Positions 1 to 11,891 of a stretch of DNA of 64,000 nt are shown one piece after another; position 1 is the stretch's first letter, and each line of letters opens with the position of its first letter. The DNA is from Mariannaea sp. PMI_226. Taxonomy: Eukaryota; Ascomycota; Sordariomycetes; Hypocreales; Nectriaceae. The stretch spans positions 992,001 to 1,056,000 of the forward strand of contig JANFOG010000001.1 in the NCBI GenBank assembly GCA_024336345.1, in the 5' to 3' direction. A program made the translations under genes and the position numbers. The notes beneath the pieces are model-generated. The model made no database searches, was not told the origin of the DNA, and worked only from the letters and a program-made list of their open reading frames with translations.

Positions 1-3000
1 TCCCCCCCCCCCCCCCCCCCCCTTGTTCGCTCTTAGACGCTGTTGGCGGGTTGACGCAGGGGAGGGAGGGGGGGATGTCGTGAAGAATTTCCACTGCTCT
101 GGTTCTGTGCGGCCCAGGATGTCTGTAGTAATACAGTGCAGAGGTCACTGTACGAGTCAGGTTCCTTGTAGGTTGGTCATGCTGCTGATGCTGAGAAAGG
201 GTATCTGTTGAAGGCACAGGAAATAGGTACGTAGGGGGAAACTGTATGAATATTACCGTACGTACAATGATCGCTGCAGACCCCGTTCAATATTTCATGA
301 TATTTGGTATTATCATTAATTACGATCAGGTTGTTGCTGCTATTGGTACCGCACATGCTGTAGCGCTACATCGGTAGCTTCAGATCTGACAGCCATCTGT
401 CTGCCATCATCTTCATTGACTGAAACCAGGATCTTGGATTCATCCTTTCCCTTTAAAGAGGTTTGCACATTATACGCAGTATATTAGACTCGAAGCCCAT
501 TCATTTAATAATAAACCGGCTTCAAGTGCACTACTTCGTAGATAATTAATTACTTATAGTTGGCAAAGCAGCTCATCATCTTGCTCACTCATCGACTTTC
601 GACATCAACCACCTTTTCCCCTCTTTTCTCATCCATCTTCCCCTCTTCAATCGCACAGCCTACCCCCTGACTACCAGGAATCGCATCCAAGTTCCATCCG
701 TCCATGCTGTTACAAGGATCAATCCACACGAACCCTCCCCAGTGGCGACCCTTCTCCTCTTTGTGCACAGGTTATTAGTACGAAGAAACCTTCCCCTTCG
801 ACTCCCCCTTACCCCCCTTTGCTGCTTCTCTTGGCCTGGTTGGCCCTCCTATTACATACATGAGGCAATCCTGTACATAATATTATGTATATCTTGTATG
901 TGCATGCATGCATAGCATGCCATGGTTCATTCCACATACTCCATCTGGCATGGCTCGCCCCGGCGCTGCCCAAGTTAGTGAAGGTGGCCCCCCCATCGCT
1001 GCCCCGTCTCCCTCTATCGTGGGATCCTAGCCTCCACGTGCGATGATGCCCTCTCCCCTCCCTTGCCTCCCAAACTCCTCACCCTTCTCTGGTGCTTGTG
1101 CTTCGATGAAACGGCTGCATCTACAGCAGGATTCTGTGCTCAGCAATGATCTGCAACCGCAGCTGACGCAGCATGCTGCCAAGTAGTGCAATGCACTAGT
1201 AATGCACTGGAGCAGAGGATCACCTATTGTATCGAAATGTGAACCAAAACTAAAGGTCGATTGAGTAATAAATCATGAGCGCATCCCGTCTTCCTCTCTT
1301 CGAGGCTTCATATCCAGTAACCCAATCAGCGAGAGCCCTGGCCATTTGAGTCAGGTTCTATCAGCTCATGGCTGACAGGGCGTTCCCAGATATCGACTCT
1401 CTTTCCCGTCACCGTCACCCTCCCACCTCCCACCCCAGTGCTTTGGCTTCAGCGGAACGAGTCAGGGACCGTGGGTTAGATCGCCAGGCACGGACTCAGT
1501 GCCATTAATTCGACTAGCGGCAAAGGGAGCTGTTTACGGCTAAGGGGCCAGACAGTCTCCTCTTTGCCTTGCTCTTGATCGCCTCTTCCACGGTTTCCTT
1601 GGCGGAAGTGCTTGCAGAGAGTGTAATCAAATATTAACGTGCATGGCACGGATAAACCCGTACTTCACGACAATGGTGTGCTGAGTGTATAAGACAGAGC
1701 CCTTCTGTTTATTCTTTCGCTGCATTGAGTACTACTAGGTTGTCAGCCAACAGCCAACAGCCCACCATGGTCATCATATGATGTCTCCTTGAACAACTCC
1801 CCTGTGTTGTTGTTGGACTGAAAGCGCAGGCCAATATAATGCATCTTGTCCCGTGGGAATAGGTATGATTTCCGGTGAGGCAATTAATTAATTTAAATGG
1901 CAATTACTGGAATCTCATTTATAATCTATCTACCTAGGTGTTGTCAGGTATGCCGCCATACTGGTTTCGTGCTTTCGTACATCGTCCATGCAATGCATAC
2001 TTAGACCAGCTGTATGGTACTTTACATATGAGCAGTGTCTGCAGAAGAAGCAACTATTCTGTTGCATTCAACGAAGAGCTTGCTCATCTGATACCCTATT
2101 TGGGGGTAAAACGAGGCATATATATCGATTTTGGAGGCAGAGTATTTTAATATTCAACACTTACAAAAGCTGTAAAATGAAATAAAACAAAATGACACAA
2201 TCTAGACATTCGCACAAACTTGGTCCCTTAGCTTAGCATGACCACGTTGAGGGATGCCATCCAAGTGTCTGAGCTTTGTGCTCCCATCACTCATCCAGCT
2301 TTCCCGACCTCTCGCCCAAAGGCACCTTTGCGCCTGCGCTTCAACAACACAGGGTACGGTCAGGTCCGTATAATAATTGTAATCATGATAATAAATGCCT
2401 TAACTTCATTCCCCGTGCAGCCCGCCTTCACTTCATTGCTCACGACCGAAGTGCCGTGAGATCTCATCTCACACAAGCCTGTATATGCAGCAGTCTCTTG
2501 TTGCACTGTTTGGAGTTAATTGGTCCGGCATTGGCCAAATATTATCGTTCCGGCCAGACAGGTTACCGCTCCCTTTCGTATGTAGTGTTGATTGTTACTT
2601 GTTTCAACAACTCCCGTCCCTTTGGGAATCTCGGTACGAAACCCCTGCCGGATCTTTGTACAACTACTAGGCACCCGCCCACAGGATCTTCATCTCGTGT
2701 ACAAAACGCTGCTCTTGCGTTCTCCTTTAGGCGTGCAACCCCATGGTGGGACGTTAAGAACGTTTGCGTCACACTACATGGCACAGGACAGGCATTGAAG
2801 AACGAGCAATCTCGGATGCCATTCTATGCTTGACAAAGTGCGTGGTTGAACAAAGGCCGAGTTTCTTGACTGTCTTGCTTGTTAATAAAGATGTACGGCA
2901 CTAGGTTGTGATATCACCATGCATTGGCAGCTGTTGATGAAGTGAACCTAACTCAACACATGAAGCCCAAAATAATGGCCGTGTCGATTAACTCGACTGT

Positions 3001-3398
3001 GGGAGAATATAAATCCAAAAAAAAAGGCAAAGGCCGAAAGGCGTCTCAGAGCCATCCAAAGCATCTCTTAGTTAAAAGTGGCATGTACGGCCACATGAGA
3101 GAGCCTCACACATACCTGCACTCGATGATAAATATACTTGGTATACCCAACGGGATAGGCTCATTTCCTTCTGCCGTGTTGTAATGATGCACACGGATTG
3201 TAGTAGGAAACATGTAGCTATCCGCGACATCAAAAATGATCAATCTTCCGAAGCTACACCCGTCTGGCGGCGCAACTTGCGAGCAATTCCCGCCGATTCG
3301 TAGTATATTTACAAGGGGGGTTCTTGAGAACGAGTCGTCTTTCTATTCCCGGACATTTTTGAAAAAGAAAAACAAAGGCAGGGCCACTTGAACGCACA
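1..3398. other. Intergenic, no supported gene
   Basis: No protein gene is recognisable. Positions about 590-710 are strongly pyrimidine-rich, like a fungal 5' leader on the + strand, and are followed by an ATG at 704 opening only a 24-codon ORF that ends at 778. This could be an untranslated RNA, a uORF-bearing leader or chance. Open frames at 1938-2833 show no family resemblance. The last 150 bases are the likely promoter and leader of the subtilase. Confidence 0.6.
2..22. repeat. Poly-C homopolymer (21 nt)
   Basis: An uninterrupted run of 21 C at the very edge of the window. It may be a real homopolymer or a sequencing or assembly boundary; the window does not show what lies to its left. 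Confidence 0.9.
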
Positions 3399-4107
3399 AT
3401 GAAGCTATCTTTCCTGCTGCAAGCCCTTATGGGAGTTTCATTCGTCTCAGCCAAGGATCAAAGATCAGCCTTGGGGCAAGGAACTAACCCAGGAGCTCGG
3501 ACTAACCTGGGGGGAACTAGGAAGTTCATCGTTGAAGTCGAACAAGTGAGTGAACAGCCTGATATCTTTATGGAACCCCTTGATTAAATGATTTTTGTTT
3601 CCTTGCCTTAGAATCGGAGCCCAGAGCACATAGCTCATCAACTTCTCTCCAAGCCACATCGCAAGGGTGGCTCCTACCGGGAATTCGACTGTAGCGATAT
3701 CTTCTCTGGATTAGTCGTCGAAGCTGACAATGAAAATGTTGAATCACTTCTTCAGATGGATGGAGTAGTCAACGTCTGGCCAATGAGCACCATTCCGAAA
3801 CCTTGTCCTAAGAGGTCATCAGATTTCTCTTCATCTGTTCCCGCCCGTAATTACTCCCTTCATCGGTGGACTGGGGTAGACAGGCTGCACGCCAGAGGCA
3901 TTCGAGGAAAAGGAGCTACAGTTGCCATCATCGATACTGGAGTTGATTACACTCACAAAGCTGTACTGTTCAAAGGCCATATCCCAATCTGTGTAAATTA
4001 GGAGGACTAACTACGACAGCTTGGAGGTTGCTTTGGCCCAGGATGTAAGGTGGCTGGAGGGTACGATCTTGTGGGAGCGGATTGTGAGTTGTTTGGAAAA
4101 GCCCCTG

Positions 4108-4138
<31 letters not shown>

Positions 4139-6470
4139 GAAGGAGGCTTACTCTGTTCATAGGGGATTCTGAAAACGAAAAGCTCCACCCTAAGCGGCCG
4201 GACGACGATCCGATGGACTTCCACGGCCATGGGACACATGTTGCTGGTATCATTGCTGCCGACAACACCTGGTATGAATCTCCGGATGACCGAATGCTCT
4301 GCCTTTACGCACATCCTATTTTCAAAAGTTGACTTCTCAGGCTCACTGGTGTTGCACCGGATGCAAAACTCCTCATCTATAAAGTTTTCTCGGACGTACG
4401 CATACATGAATAGACTTACAACAGCGAACTATGAAATACTAACCGTGCCTATCGCTTAGGATCCCTGGGAGACTGACGAAGAAACGATCATGCAGGCTCT
4501 CTGCGACGCCTATAATGCTGGTGTATGGTTATTTTCTGGTTCTGATTTCTTTTAGCAATATGTTCTCTGACAACTAATTTCTTCACAGGCAGATGTCATC
4601 ACTACAAGCATCGGGCAGCCCAACGGCTTCTCTGATAATCCATGGGCACTTCTGGGGAAGCGCCTTGTTGACAAGGGCATTGTTGTCATCTCATCAGCCG
4701 GGAACGAGGGAGAGACTGGACCATTTTATTCCAGTATGGGAGCCATGGGCCACGGCGTGCTCGCTGTTGCAGCTGTAAATGTTTCGACAAACCCACGCTA
4801 CAAGATGACCGATCCGAGCGTGACGCCCATGCCCGCGTATTTCACGTCGTGGGGTCCATCTAATGAACTGCTCATCAAGCCTGATATAGCCGCTCCGGGC
4901 TTCCACATCGTAAGTACAGTACTCAACCAGAGCTATGACGAGCTGAGCGGCACGTCCATGTCTGCTCCCTACATTGCTGGCGTGGCTGCCCTGTTCATTG
5001 GAGCTTTTGGTGGTCGTGAGTATTACGGAGCAGGCCTGGCCAAGATGCTGCACGACCGTATTGTCTCCAGCGGAAGTAGTCTCCCCTGGGTGTCGAATAG
5101 GCTCGACCTCAATTCCACTGCGCCGCCCTTCCAAGTTGGGACCGGCTTAGTAAATGCTTGGAAGGTGCTGAACTACAATACTCAGTTGGAGTATGAGCCA
5201 TTCGCGTTGATGGACACGGAGCTATTCAAACGAACCTGGAGATTTAATATTACCAATAATGGCGACAAGAAATGCAGATATCACTTCGAGCTTGAGCCCC
5301 AGGCTGGCGTCAATATTCTCGATGGCTACTACGGTATCAGTCCCCTGTACCAGCTTCGGCCAAGGACCGTTGTCCCGTATGTGGCATTTCCAGAGCCAGT
5401 TATCGTGGGTCCTGGTGACACCCGGGAGGTTGAGTAAGTATATACGCCGTGCCTCTTTTGATGTGTATTTTTGTGAAACTACTCGCTAACCCTGTCTCAG
5501 AGTCGCATTCCGCATCCCTGAGATTGATGATGACTATCTTCCTCTGTACGGGGGTAAGGTATGGGTTATTTCAAGCCACGGAGAAAGGCTTTCTATTCCA
5601 TATGGAGGTGTGTTCCCTTGCCCAGCAACCTGGCCCATGCATCTGCGTTTCTTGCAGAAACTCATTGTCTTTTTTCTGGCTTATAGGTGCTGCGTATGAT
5701 ACTGAAAAGGCATTCGACAACATGTTTATTATTGATCCAGTGGTAACAGAGCTTGACGGAGACTGGGCGTATGTATCCTGGAATCCGGTTTGATGTCTCA
5801 GAACTAATGTAGTGGTCTTCGTGCAGATGGTCCTTTAACCTAGACAAGGACCCAAATGATTTCATGGAAATCGGGGCGAGGCTTTCCTACCCCTGCACTC
5901 AACTGCGTTGGGATGTATGCTCCAAAACTTCATCAACTATCGGTCGCCGCAGCTGCGTGACTAACACGGCTTATGCAGATATTTGAAGAAAGCTGGTCGG
6001 AGAGCCTGTGGCAATTCCCTCCTGAGATCGGCCAACGAGGCTTTGTCGGCTCTGCCACAACGTACCGTGATTCGGACGAATACTGGTTCTTCAACCCGGC
6101 TGTCAACGACAAGAATGACATCCTATCGTTCCCTCTGCGGCGCGTGCCCCGTGGTTTCCGTCTGTTCTGGTGGTTTGGGAAGCTTGCGAACGGAACACAG
6201 ATCGGTGCCGGGAACTACACGTGAGTGATGATGACCAGATATGAGTTGAATTTATCGGATATAATGCGGTCAACCAAAAAGCTAACAAACACATGTTCCG
6301 CTAGTATACGATTTGCGGCACTGCGACCGTATGGAAACCCAAACATCTCAGACCATTGGGATATCATGTACAACAAAGTGAAGAATATCCAAATCCTTCC
6401 TTTGAACGGTACTTTCAATTCATCCCGAGCTTACCACCGACCCCGCCAGCCATCTGGGTATGGATTTTGA
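3399..6470 (+). CDS. Secreted subtilisin-like serine protease (S8, Vpr/Pr1C-like branch), PA domain missing
   Basis: A secreted endoprotease that would degrade extracellular or host protein. Twelve exons with GT-AG introns join in one frame of 772 residues: 3399-3545, 3612-3962, 4020-4083, 4163-4271, 4341-4395, 4460-4522, 4589-5433, 5501-5607, 5687-5768, 5827-5914, 5979-6220, 6305-6470. Residues 1-18 are a signal peptide, followed by a propeptide. The catalytic residues are visible: Asp157 (IDTGVDYTH), His210 (HGHGTHVAG), Ser386 (GTSMSAPYIAG), and oxyanion Asn302 (SSAGNEG). The C-terminal half resembles the Fn3-like DUF1034 region of large fungal class I subtilases. In that branch a protease-associated domain normally sits between Asn and Ser; here only about 84 residues separate them, so the domain is absent. 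All catalytic residues are kept, so the gene looks functional. Family assignment is firm; the exact subfamily is inferred. Confidence 0.93.
4107..4138. repeat. (CA)n(TA)n microsatellite inside an intron
   Basis: A CA run followed by about ten TA units lies inside the third subtilase intron (4084-4162). It probably varies in length between strains without altering the protein. Confidence 0.9.
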
Positions 6471-6559
6471 GCGAAAAGGCCGGGACTGAGGTGGAACTAA
6501 TGAAAAATGATTAGGGGGTAAGTTGGGAGGTCTCTGTCATGGGGGGATGAGAGGGGGAG

Positions 6560-6579
6560 AGGAGAGAGAGAGAGAAAGA

Positions 6580-6608
<29 letters not shown>
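6560..6608. repeat. (GA)n and (TG)n microsatellites
   Basis: A GA-rich tract (about 6560-6577) is followed by about 14 TG units (6581-6608) in the 3' flank of the subtilase gene. Confidence 0.92.
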
Positions 6609-6610
<2 letters not shown>

Positions 6611-6929
6611 TGTGTGTGAGGTTGGCTTCGATAAGTTGCCTTCATAACCATATGCTCCCAATAATACCTTCCGCTGCCTTTACTGTCTTTAAAACATCTC
6701 TGTCTGTTTGAATACAAACATATTATTTACATTCTCGCGTGAGGGATCGTTCAGGCAAGATTTGACCTCTTTAGCTCTCATTTTGGTCACCATCTACATT
6801 CTTCACTCCCTCCCAAGAGTTATAATGAGTGTAATTTGTACCCCAGAAAATAAGTAGAGGTACGTACCCGAGTGAATGATGAGGCGTTCATACTTCGTAC
6901 TTGCTTTTTTAATTGAAAAACGCCAGAAA

Positions 6930-6966
6930 ACGCGTCTATCAATTAAAGTGGAGACCTTGGACGCGA
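6930..6966 (+). promoter_or_regulatory. Candidate MCB elements upstream of MSH2
   Basis: The palindrome ACGCGT lies at 6930-6935 and ACGCGA at 6961-6966, about 150 and 120 bases before the MSH2 start codon. In budding yeast, the MBF factor binds ACGCGT boxes and drives S-phase expression of replication and repair genes, MSH2 among them. The motif is short and also occurs elsewhere in the window (for example at 7920 inside MSH2), so regulatory use is inferred. Confidence 0.45.
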
Positions 6967-7082
6967 CGGCTTTCACTTATCGACGTACTAGAGTATGTAC
7001 TCCGTACCAGTCGACTTCGACGACTCTTCACGCTCTCAAGTTGCATCAATTTCGTGCAACCAGGACAGGACACATTATTACC

Positions 7083-10008
7083 ATGGCTTCACGACCAGAA
7101 TTGAAGGTATGTACCTATATTACGCCCAAAGGATCGTTTATTTATTTCCTTGAACACCCGTCGGGATGAAAACAAGCTCTCTAACAACCGTCGCTCTCAA
7201 TAGCTTGATGATGAAGGCGGCTTCATCCGCTTCTTCAAGTCACTCCAACATGTCGACGAGGATACCATCCGCATCTTTGATCGAGGTGACTGGTACACTG
7301 CTCACGGCCAAGATGCAAACTTTATCGCCAATACCGTAAGAACATCCCCTCCCTCGTGGGCTTCAATGATTTGATTCTTACCCACCATTCGCTAGGTCTA
7401 CAAAACGACCTCTGTCGTTCGACAGCTCGGCCGAAATGATCACACCGGACTGCCTTCGGTTACAATGACCATGACTGTCTTCCGACAGTTCCTTCGAGAA
7501 GCCCTCCTCAAGTTGGGCAAGAGAATACAGATTTGGCAGAGTGCTTCAGGGCGAATGAACTGGAAGTGCGTAAAGCAGGCGTCACCGGGCAACCTGCAAG
7601 ACGTCGAGGACGAGCTCGGCAGCCATGTCGAGGCGGCTCCAATGATTCTGGCTGTCAAGATCTCCGCCAAGGCCTCTGAAGCCCGCAGTATTGGAGTATG
7701 CTTTGCTGATGCCAGTGTTCGAGAACTCGGCGTCAGCGAGTTTCTCGACAATGACCTGTACTCCAACTTCGAGGCCCTCCTTATCCAACTCGGTGTGCGC
7801 GAGTGTTTGGTACAGGCCGATAAGGGTGAAAAGGAGAAAGATCCCGAGTTAACAAAGTTGAAGAAGATCATCGACAACTGCGGCGTGGCAATTGCTGAGA
7901 GACCTGCCGGTGACTTTGGGACGCGTGACATCGAACAGGATCTCGCGCGATTGCTCAAGGATGAGCGTGCGACTGCTCTGCTTCCTCAGACAGATCTCAA
8001 GTTGGCAATGGGATCTGCAGCTTCACTAATCAAGTACCTTGGTGTACTCCAGGACCCTTCTAATTTTGGTCAGTTTCAGCTCTATCAGCACGATCTTGCC
8101 CAGTTTATGAAACTAGACGCCGCTGCTCTCAAGGCCTTGAACCTCATGCCCGGTCCCCGTGATGGCTCCAAGACCATGAGCATCTTTGGCGTGCTCAATC
8201 ACTGCAAGACACCTATTGGGAGTCGGTTACTTGCTCAGTGGTTGAAACAACCCCTGATGAGCAAGGATGAGATTGAGAAACGCCAGCAACTACTCGAGGC
8301 CTTTTTTGTTGACACCGAGCTACGCCAAACCTTACAGGAACAACACCTGCGCTCAATTCCTGACCTCTACCGCCTCTCTAAAAAGTTTCAGCGTGGCAAG
8401 GCCAACTTGGAAGATGTTGTTCGAGCATACCAGGTCGTGATCCGCCTTCCAGGGTTCATCGGCACTTTCGAAGGGGTTATGGACGAGGCTTACCGGGACC
8501 CTCTCGATGAAGCATACACTACAAAACTCCGTGACTTGTCTGACAGCCTCGGCAAGCTGCAAGACATGGTGGAGCAAACGGTCGACCTGGATGCGCTCGA
8601 CCGACACGAGTATATCATCAAGGCAGACTTTGATAAGAGCTTGCGCATCATTCGCAAGAAGCTTGACCAGCTTGACTCTGACATTCGCGCTGAGTTCATG
8701 GCCGCCGCCAGGGATCTCGGCCAGGAGGCAGACAAGAAGATCTTCCTCGAAACCAACCACAAGGTCCACGGTGTGTGCATGCGTCTGACACGCCAGGAAG
8801 CAGGCTGCATCCGCAATAACTCACGTTACCAAGAGTGCTCCACGCAGAAGAACGGTGTGTACTTCACTACCAAGAAACTGCAAGCTTTCCGCCGCGAATA
8901 CGACCAGCTTTCGCAGAACTACAACCGAACCCAGAGCAGCCTTGTCCACGAAGTTGTCCAGGTTGCGTCTTCTTACTGCCCTGTAATTGAGCGGCTGGCT
9001 GGTGTGCTCGCCCATTTGGACGTCATGGTGTCGCTAGCACATGCCTCCGTCCACGCCCCGGAGCCCTATGTTCGACCCAAAATTCACCCTCGCGGTGAGG
9101 GCCAAACAATCCTAAAGGACACGAGACATCCATGCATGGAACTGCAAGATGATGTTCAGTTTATCACGAACGACGTAGAGCTCACCCGTGATAAATCGTC
9201 GTTCCTCATCATCACCGGTCCCAACATGGGCGGTAAGTCGACATACATTCGTCAGGCTGGCGTAGTTGCCCTCATGGCGCAGATTGGCTGCTTCGTGCCC
9301 TGTTCCGAGGCGGAGTTGACCATCTTTGACTCCATCCTTGCTCGTGTGGGTGCCAGCGACTCGCAACTCAAGGGTGTCTCAACTTTCATGGCCGAGATGC
9401 TTGAGACTGCCAACATCCTTAAGTCCGCGACATCGGAATCTCTCATCATCATCGACGAGCTAGGCCGTGGTACTTCGACATACGACGGCTTCGGCCTGGC
9501 TTGGGCTATCTCGGAGCACATCGTCAAGGAAATCGGATGCTTTGCCATGTTCGCAACTCATTTCCACGAGCTGACGGCGCTGGCGGACCAATACCTACAG
9601 GTGAAGAACATGCATGTCATGGCCCACATCAGCGGCACCGGAGACGACAAGGAGCAGAAACGCGAGGTGACACTGCTGTACAAGGTCGCTCCCGGCGTGT
9701 GCGACCAGAGCTTCGGCATTCACGTCGCCGAGCTGGTTCGCTTCCCGGACAAGGTGGTGCGAATGGCCAAACGCAAGGCCGACGAGCTCGAAGACTTTAC
9801 GACCAAGCACGAGGATCTCGCATTGAACTACAACAAGGACGATGTTGAGCAGGGAAGCGCCATGTTGAAGCAGGTACTGCTTGAGTGGAAGCAAAAGGTC
9901 AACGAAAGTATGAGCCAGGACGAAAAGGTAGCAGCGCTCAAGGAGCTGGTCGGGACCAACCCCGAGCTATTGGCCAACCCCTTTTTCCAGTCAGTCAAGG
10001 CTCTGTAA
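7083..10008 (+). CDS. MSH2: DNA mismatch repair protein Msh2
   Basis: A MutS homologue acting in the nucleus; with Msh6 or Msh3 it recognises mismatches and insertion loops and starts repair through ATP-driven clamp formation. Exons 7083-7106, 7204-7335 and 7396-10008 join to 922 residues, close to yeast (964) and human (934) Msh2. The first exon encodes only eight codons. The N-terminal mismatch-binding domain starts at residue 9; the connector, lever and clamp domains follow; the ATPase shows Walker A GPNMGGKST (about 660-668) and Walker B IIDELGRGTST with Asp739. The motif FATHFHEL and a helix-turn-helix C-terminus complete the architecture. No truncation or frameshift is seen. The start is chosen because MASRPELK plus the spliced second exon restores the conserved Msh2 N-terminus. 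Confidence 0.97.
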
Positions 10009-10871
10009 GGTGGAATTGGAAGAGACTTCAATTTCTGATTATTATTATTTTGGTTTCTTTTTACAACTGGGCATATTTGAGGAACTCCAACATGGACAGG
10101 GCCAATATGGGCTTATAGGATTTGTTTTTACTTTTTCTATTTTGACGGGCGTCTTGGGGGATTTTGAGCGTGTTGAGTATAATCTAGGGAGGGAAAAAAT
10201 AACCATTGGAGAATGGCCGGCTGGTCAACCCTGGCGCGAAATACTACCTAATATACCGGTTTAGTTATCTCGAGCGGCTCACATGTTGCCATTGACTGAA
10301 ACATGGCATTTGTCCTTCTTGTCGCATTGTATCTGGAGAACCCCGCATTGTTTTATCATCTCCGTTTGACCGTCCGCGTCAACTCGCATCAAAGTTGCCG
10401 AACAACAAGTTTACCCTATCAATCGCCTGATCAACTTCACCCGTTCCTCCGTCTTCAGCCTCAACTCCTAGTCCGTCCATTCAGAAGTGGCGCTGGCCAG
10501 TTCTCGTTGTAACCCTACAAATCTCATCAGGTATAAAAAGAATGTGCAGGAACAAGTGATTCTAATTTTTTTCCCCCTCGTAGAAGCCATCTGCATCTTG
10601 GCACCTACAGTGACTCACGCCGAGAGAGAAAAAAAAAACCACACCAAAGGCTGGAGAATGTGGAACTGGTAACTTATAACACCAACTCAAGTACGCCTAT
10701 CAATTGAACTCTTCTTTTCCCATTCAACTCTCCAATATATCTACAAAAAAAAAGTAGAGATAAACCAAGAGTGAGTGAGTATAGGGCAGAAACAAAGGCA
10801 AAGAGAAAAATAAAACAAGCAAGAGAGAGAGAATAGAAAGAGAAAGGAGAAACCGCAAAACCCCCCAAACA
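10009..10871. other. Intergenic: MSH2 3' flank and promoter/leader of the GNAT gene
   Basis: No gene is seen. The last 130 bases are a purine-rich leader (many A/G runs) directly before the acetyltransferase ATG. Confidence 0.65.
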
Positions 10872-11570
10872 ATGGCGTCCGCAAACCCAACCATAACTCT
10901 CCGTCTTGCAACCCACGATGACGTCCCTACCATGACCAGCATTCAAGTTGGTGCCTTCGAACACACGGAGCTCAGCCAGCGGTCCTTCCCCTCCTCCGAG
11001 CCCGAGGTCTGGGCCTACTGGGCAGACTGGATTGAGTCCAAGATCGACGTCCTCGACACCCACATGGTCGTCGCGCTCATCTCCCCCTCTGATCTCCCAG
11101 CTGGGCCCGATTCTTCTTCTCCTGCTCCCCCTTCCACTTGCTCTCCCGTCATCGTCGGATGGGCTCGCTGGGTCCGGGTCGCCGGCACCCTGGGGGCTCC
11201 AGAGACCTCCTCAAAGGTCTTCTCGACCGATGTGTACCCTTCTTGCGGCGACGGGGCCGCCGCCGCCCACTTCTTCCAGACTGCGCACAACGCAAGGCGA
11301 CGGGTCATGAGCGCGGCGACCAGCCACTGGTTCCTGAGCATGATCGTCACCTACCCTCACGCACAGCGGAAAGGTGTGGGCTCAGCGCTGATGCAGTACG
11401 GGGTCGAGAGAGCCGACGAGGACGGCTGGGTCTGCTACCTGAATGCCAGCGAGGATGGCAAGCCACTGTACGAGCGCTTCGGGTTTAGAAGTGCAGAGCA
11501 GACGTCCTTCGACGATCTAGGCCAGGTCATGTATCATATGAAGAGGGAAGCCACGGCGAATGGAGCTTGA
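10872..11570 (+). CDS. GNAT-family N-acetyltransferase
   Basis: A 232-residue, single-exon protein with a GNAT (Gcn5-related) fold that would move an acetyl group from acetyl-CoA to an unknown amine. The acetyl-CoA binding motif A is seen at about residues 161-172 (HAQRKGVGSALM, fitting Q/R-x-x-G-x-G/A), followed by the usual motif B pattern of an Asn-Ala-Ser strand and LYERFGF. The first 60 residues hold the N-terminal beta-alpha part (ITLRLATHDDVPTMTSIQ). A serine/proline-rich insert at about 75-95 is probably a loop. No signal peptide or membrane segment is seen, so it is probably cytosolic. Substrate cannot be told from sequence; related fungal genes are annotated only by domain. Confidence 0.88.
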   Translation: MASANPTITLRLATHDDVPTMTSIQVGAFEHTELSQRSFPSSEPEVWAYWADWIESKIDVLDTHMVVALISPSDLPAGPDSSSPAPPSTCSPVIVGWARWVRVAGTLGAPETSSKVFSTDVYPSCGDGAAAAHFFQTAHNARRRVMSAATSHWFLSMIVTYPHAQRKGVGSALMQYGVERADEDGWVCYLNASEDGKPLYERFGFRSAEQTSFDDLGQVMYHMKREATANGA

Positions 11571-11891
11571 GGGGTCGTGTACAATTGTGAGTGCAACGAT
11601 ATTTACGAAGATGATTTTTTGAAAGAAACGAAGAGAGCTGAATTACGATACCAACACCTTAGACACAGAAATTGACAGGTGCAAATTGTTTCATCATTTC
11701 AGATTTATGTATCAAAGACCGACCTATATAGGACCTGAATAAAGGAAGACTCGGTGCGGAAAATAACCCAAAAATGACCAAAAAGTACAAACGTATCATC
11801 CAGCTAGACGTTCATCAGTAACACTCATGATTTTCTCCTCATCGGCATTAAGCAGCATCCAATGTTCTGTTGTTGTCGTCGAGTAGACTAC
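11571..11891. other. Shared 3' flank of convergent genes
   Basis: A 321-base spacer between the ends of the GNAT gene (+) and the phosphoketolase gene (-). It is AT-rich and should hold both polyadenylation regions. No gene is seen. Confidence 0.7.

Larger units (their letters stand above)
6471..7082. other. Intergenic: subtilase 3' flank and MSH2 promoter
   Basis: No gene is seen. The left part holds the GA/TG microsatellite; the right part is the MSH2 upstream region with ACGCG elements described separately. Confidence 0.7.

Noticed and set aside
6581..6608. TG repeat as a Z-DNA or regulatory element
   Set aside because: An ordinary microsatellite; nothing else in the sequence supports a role.
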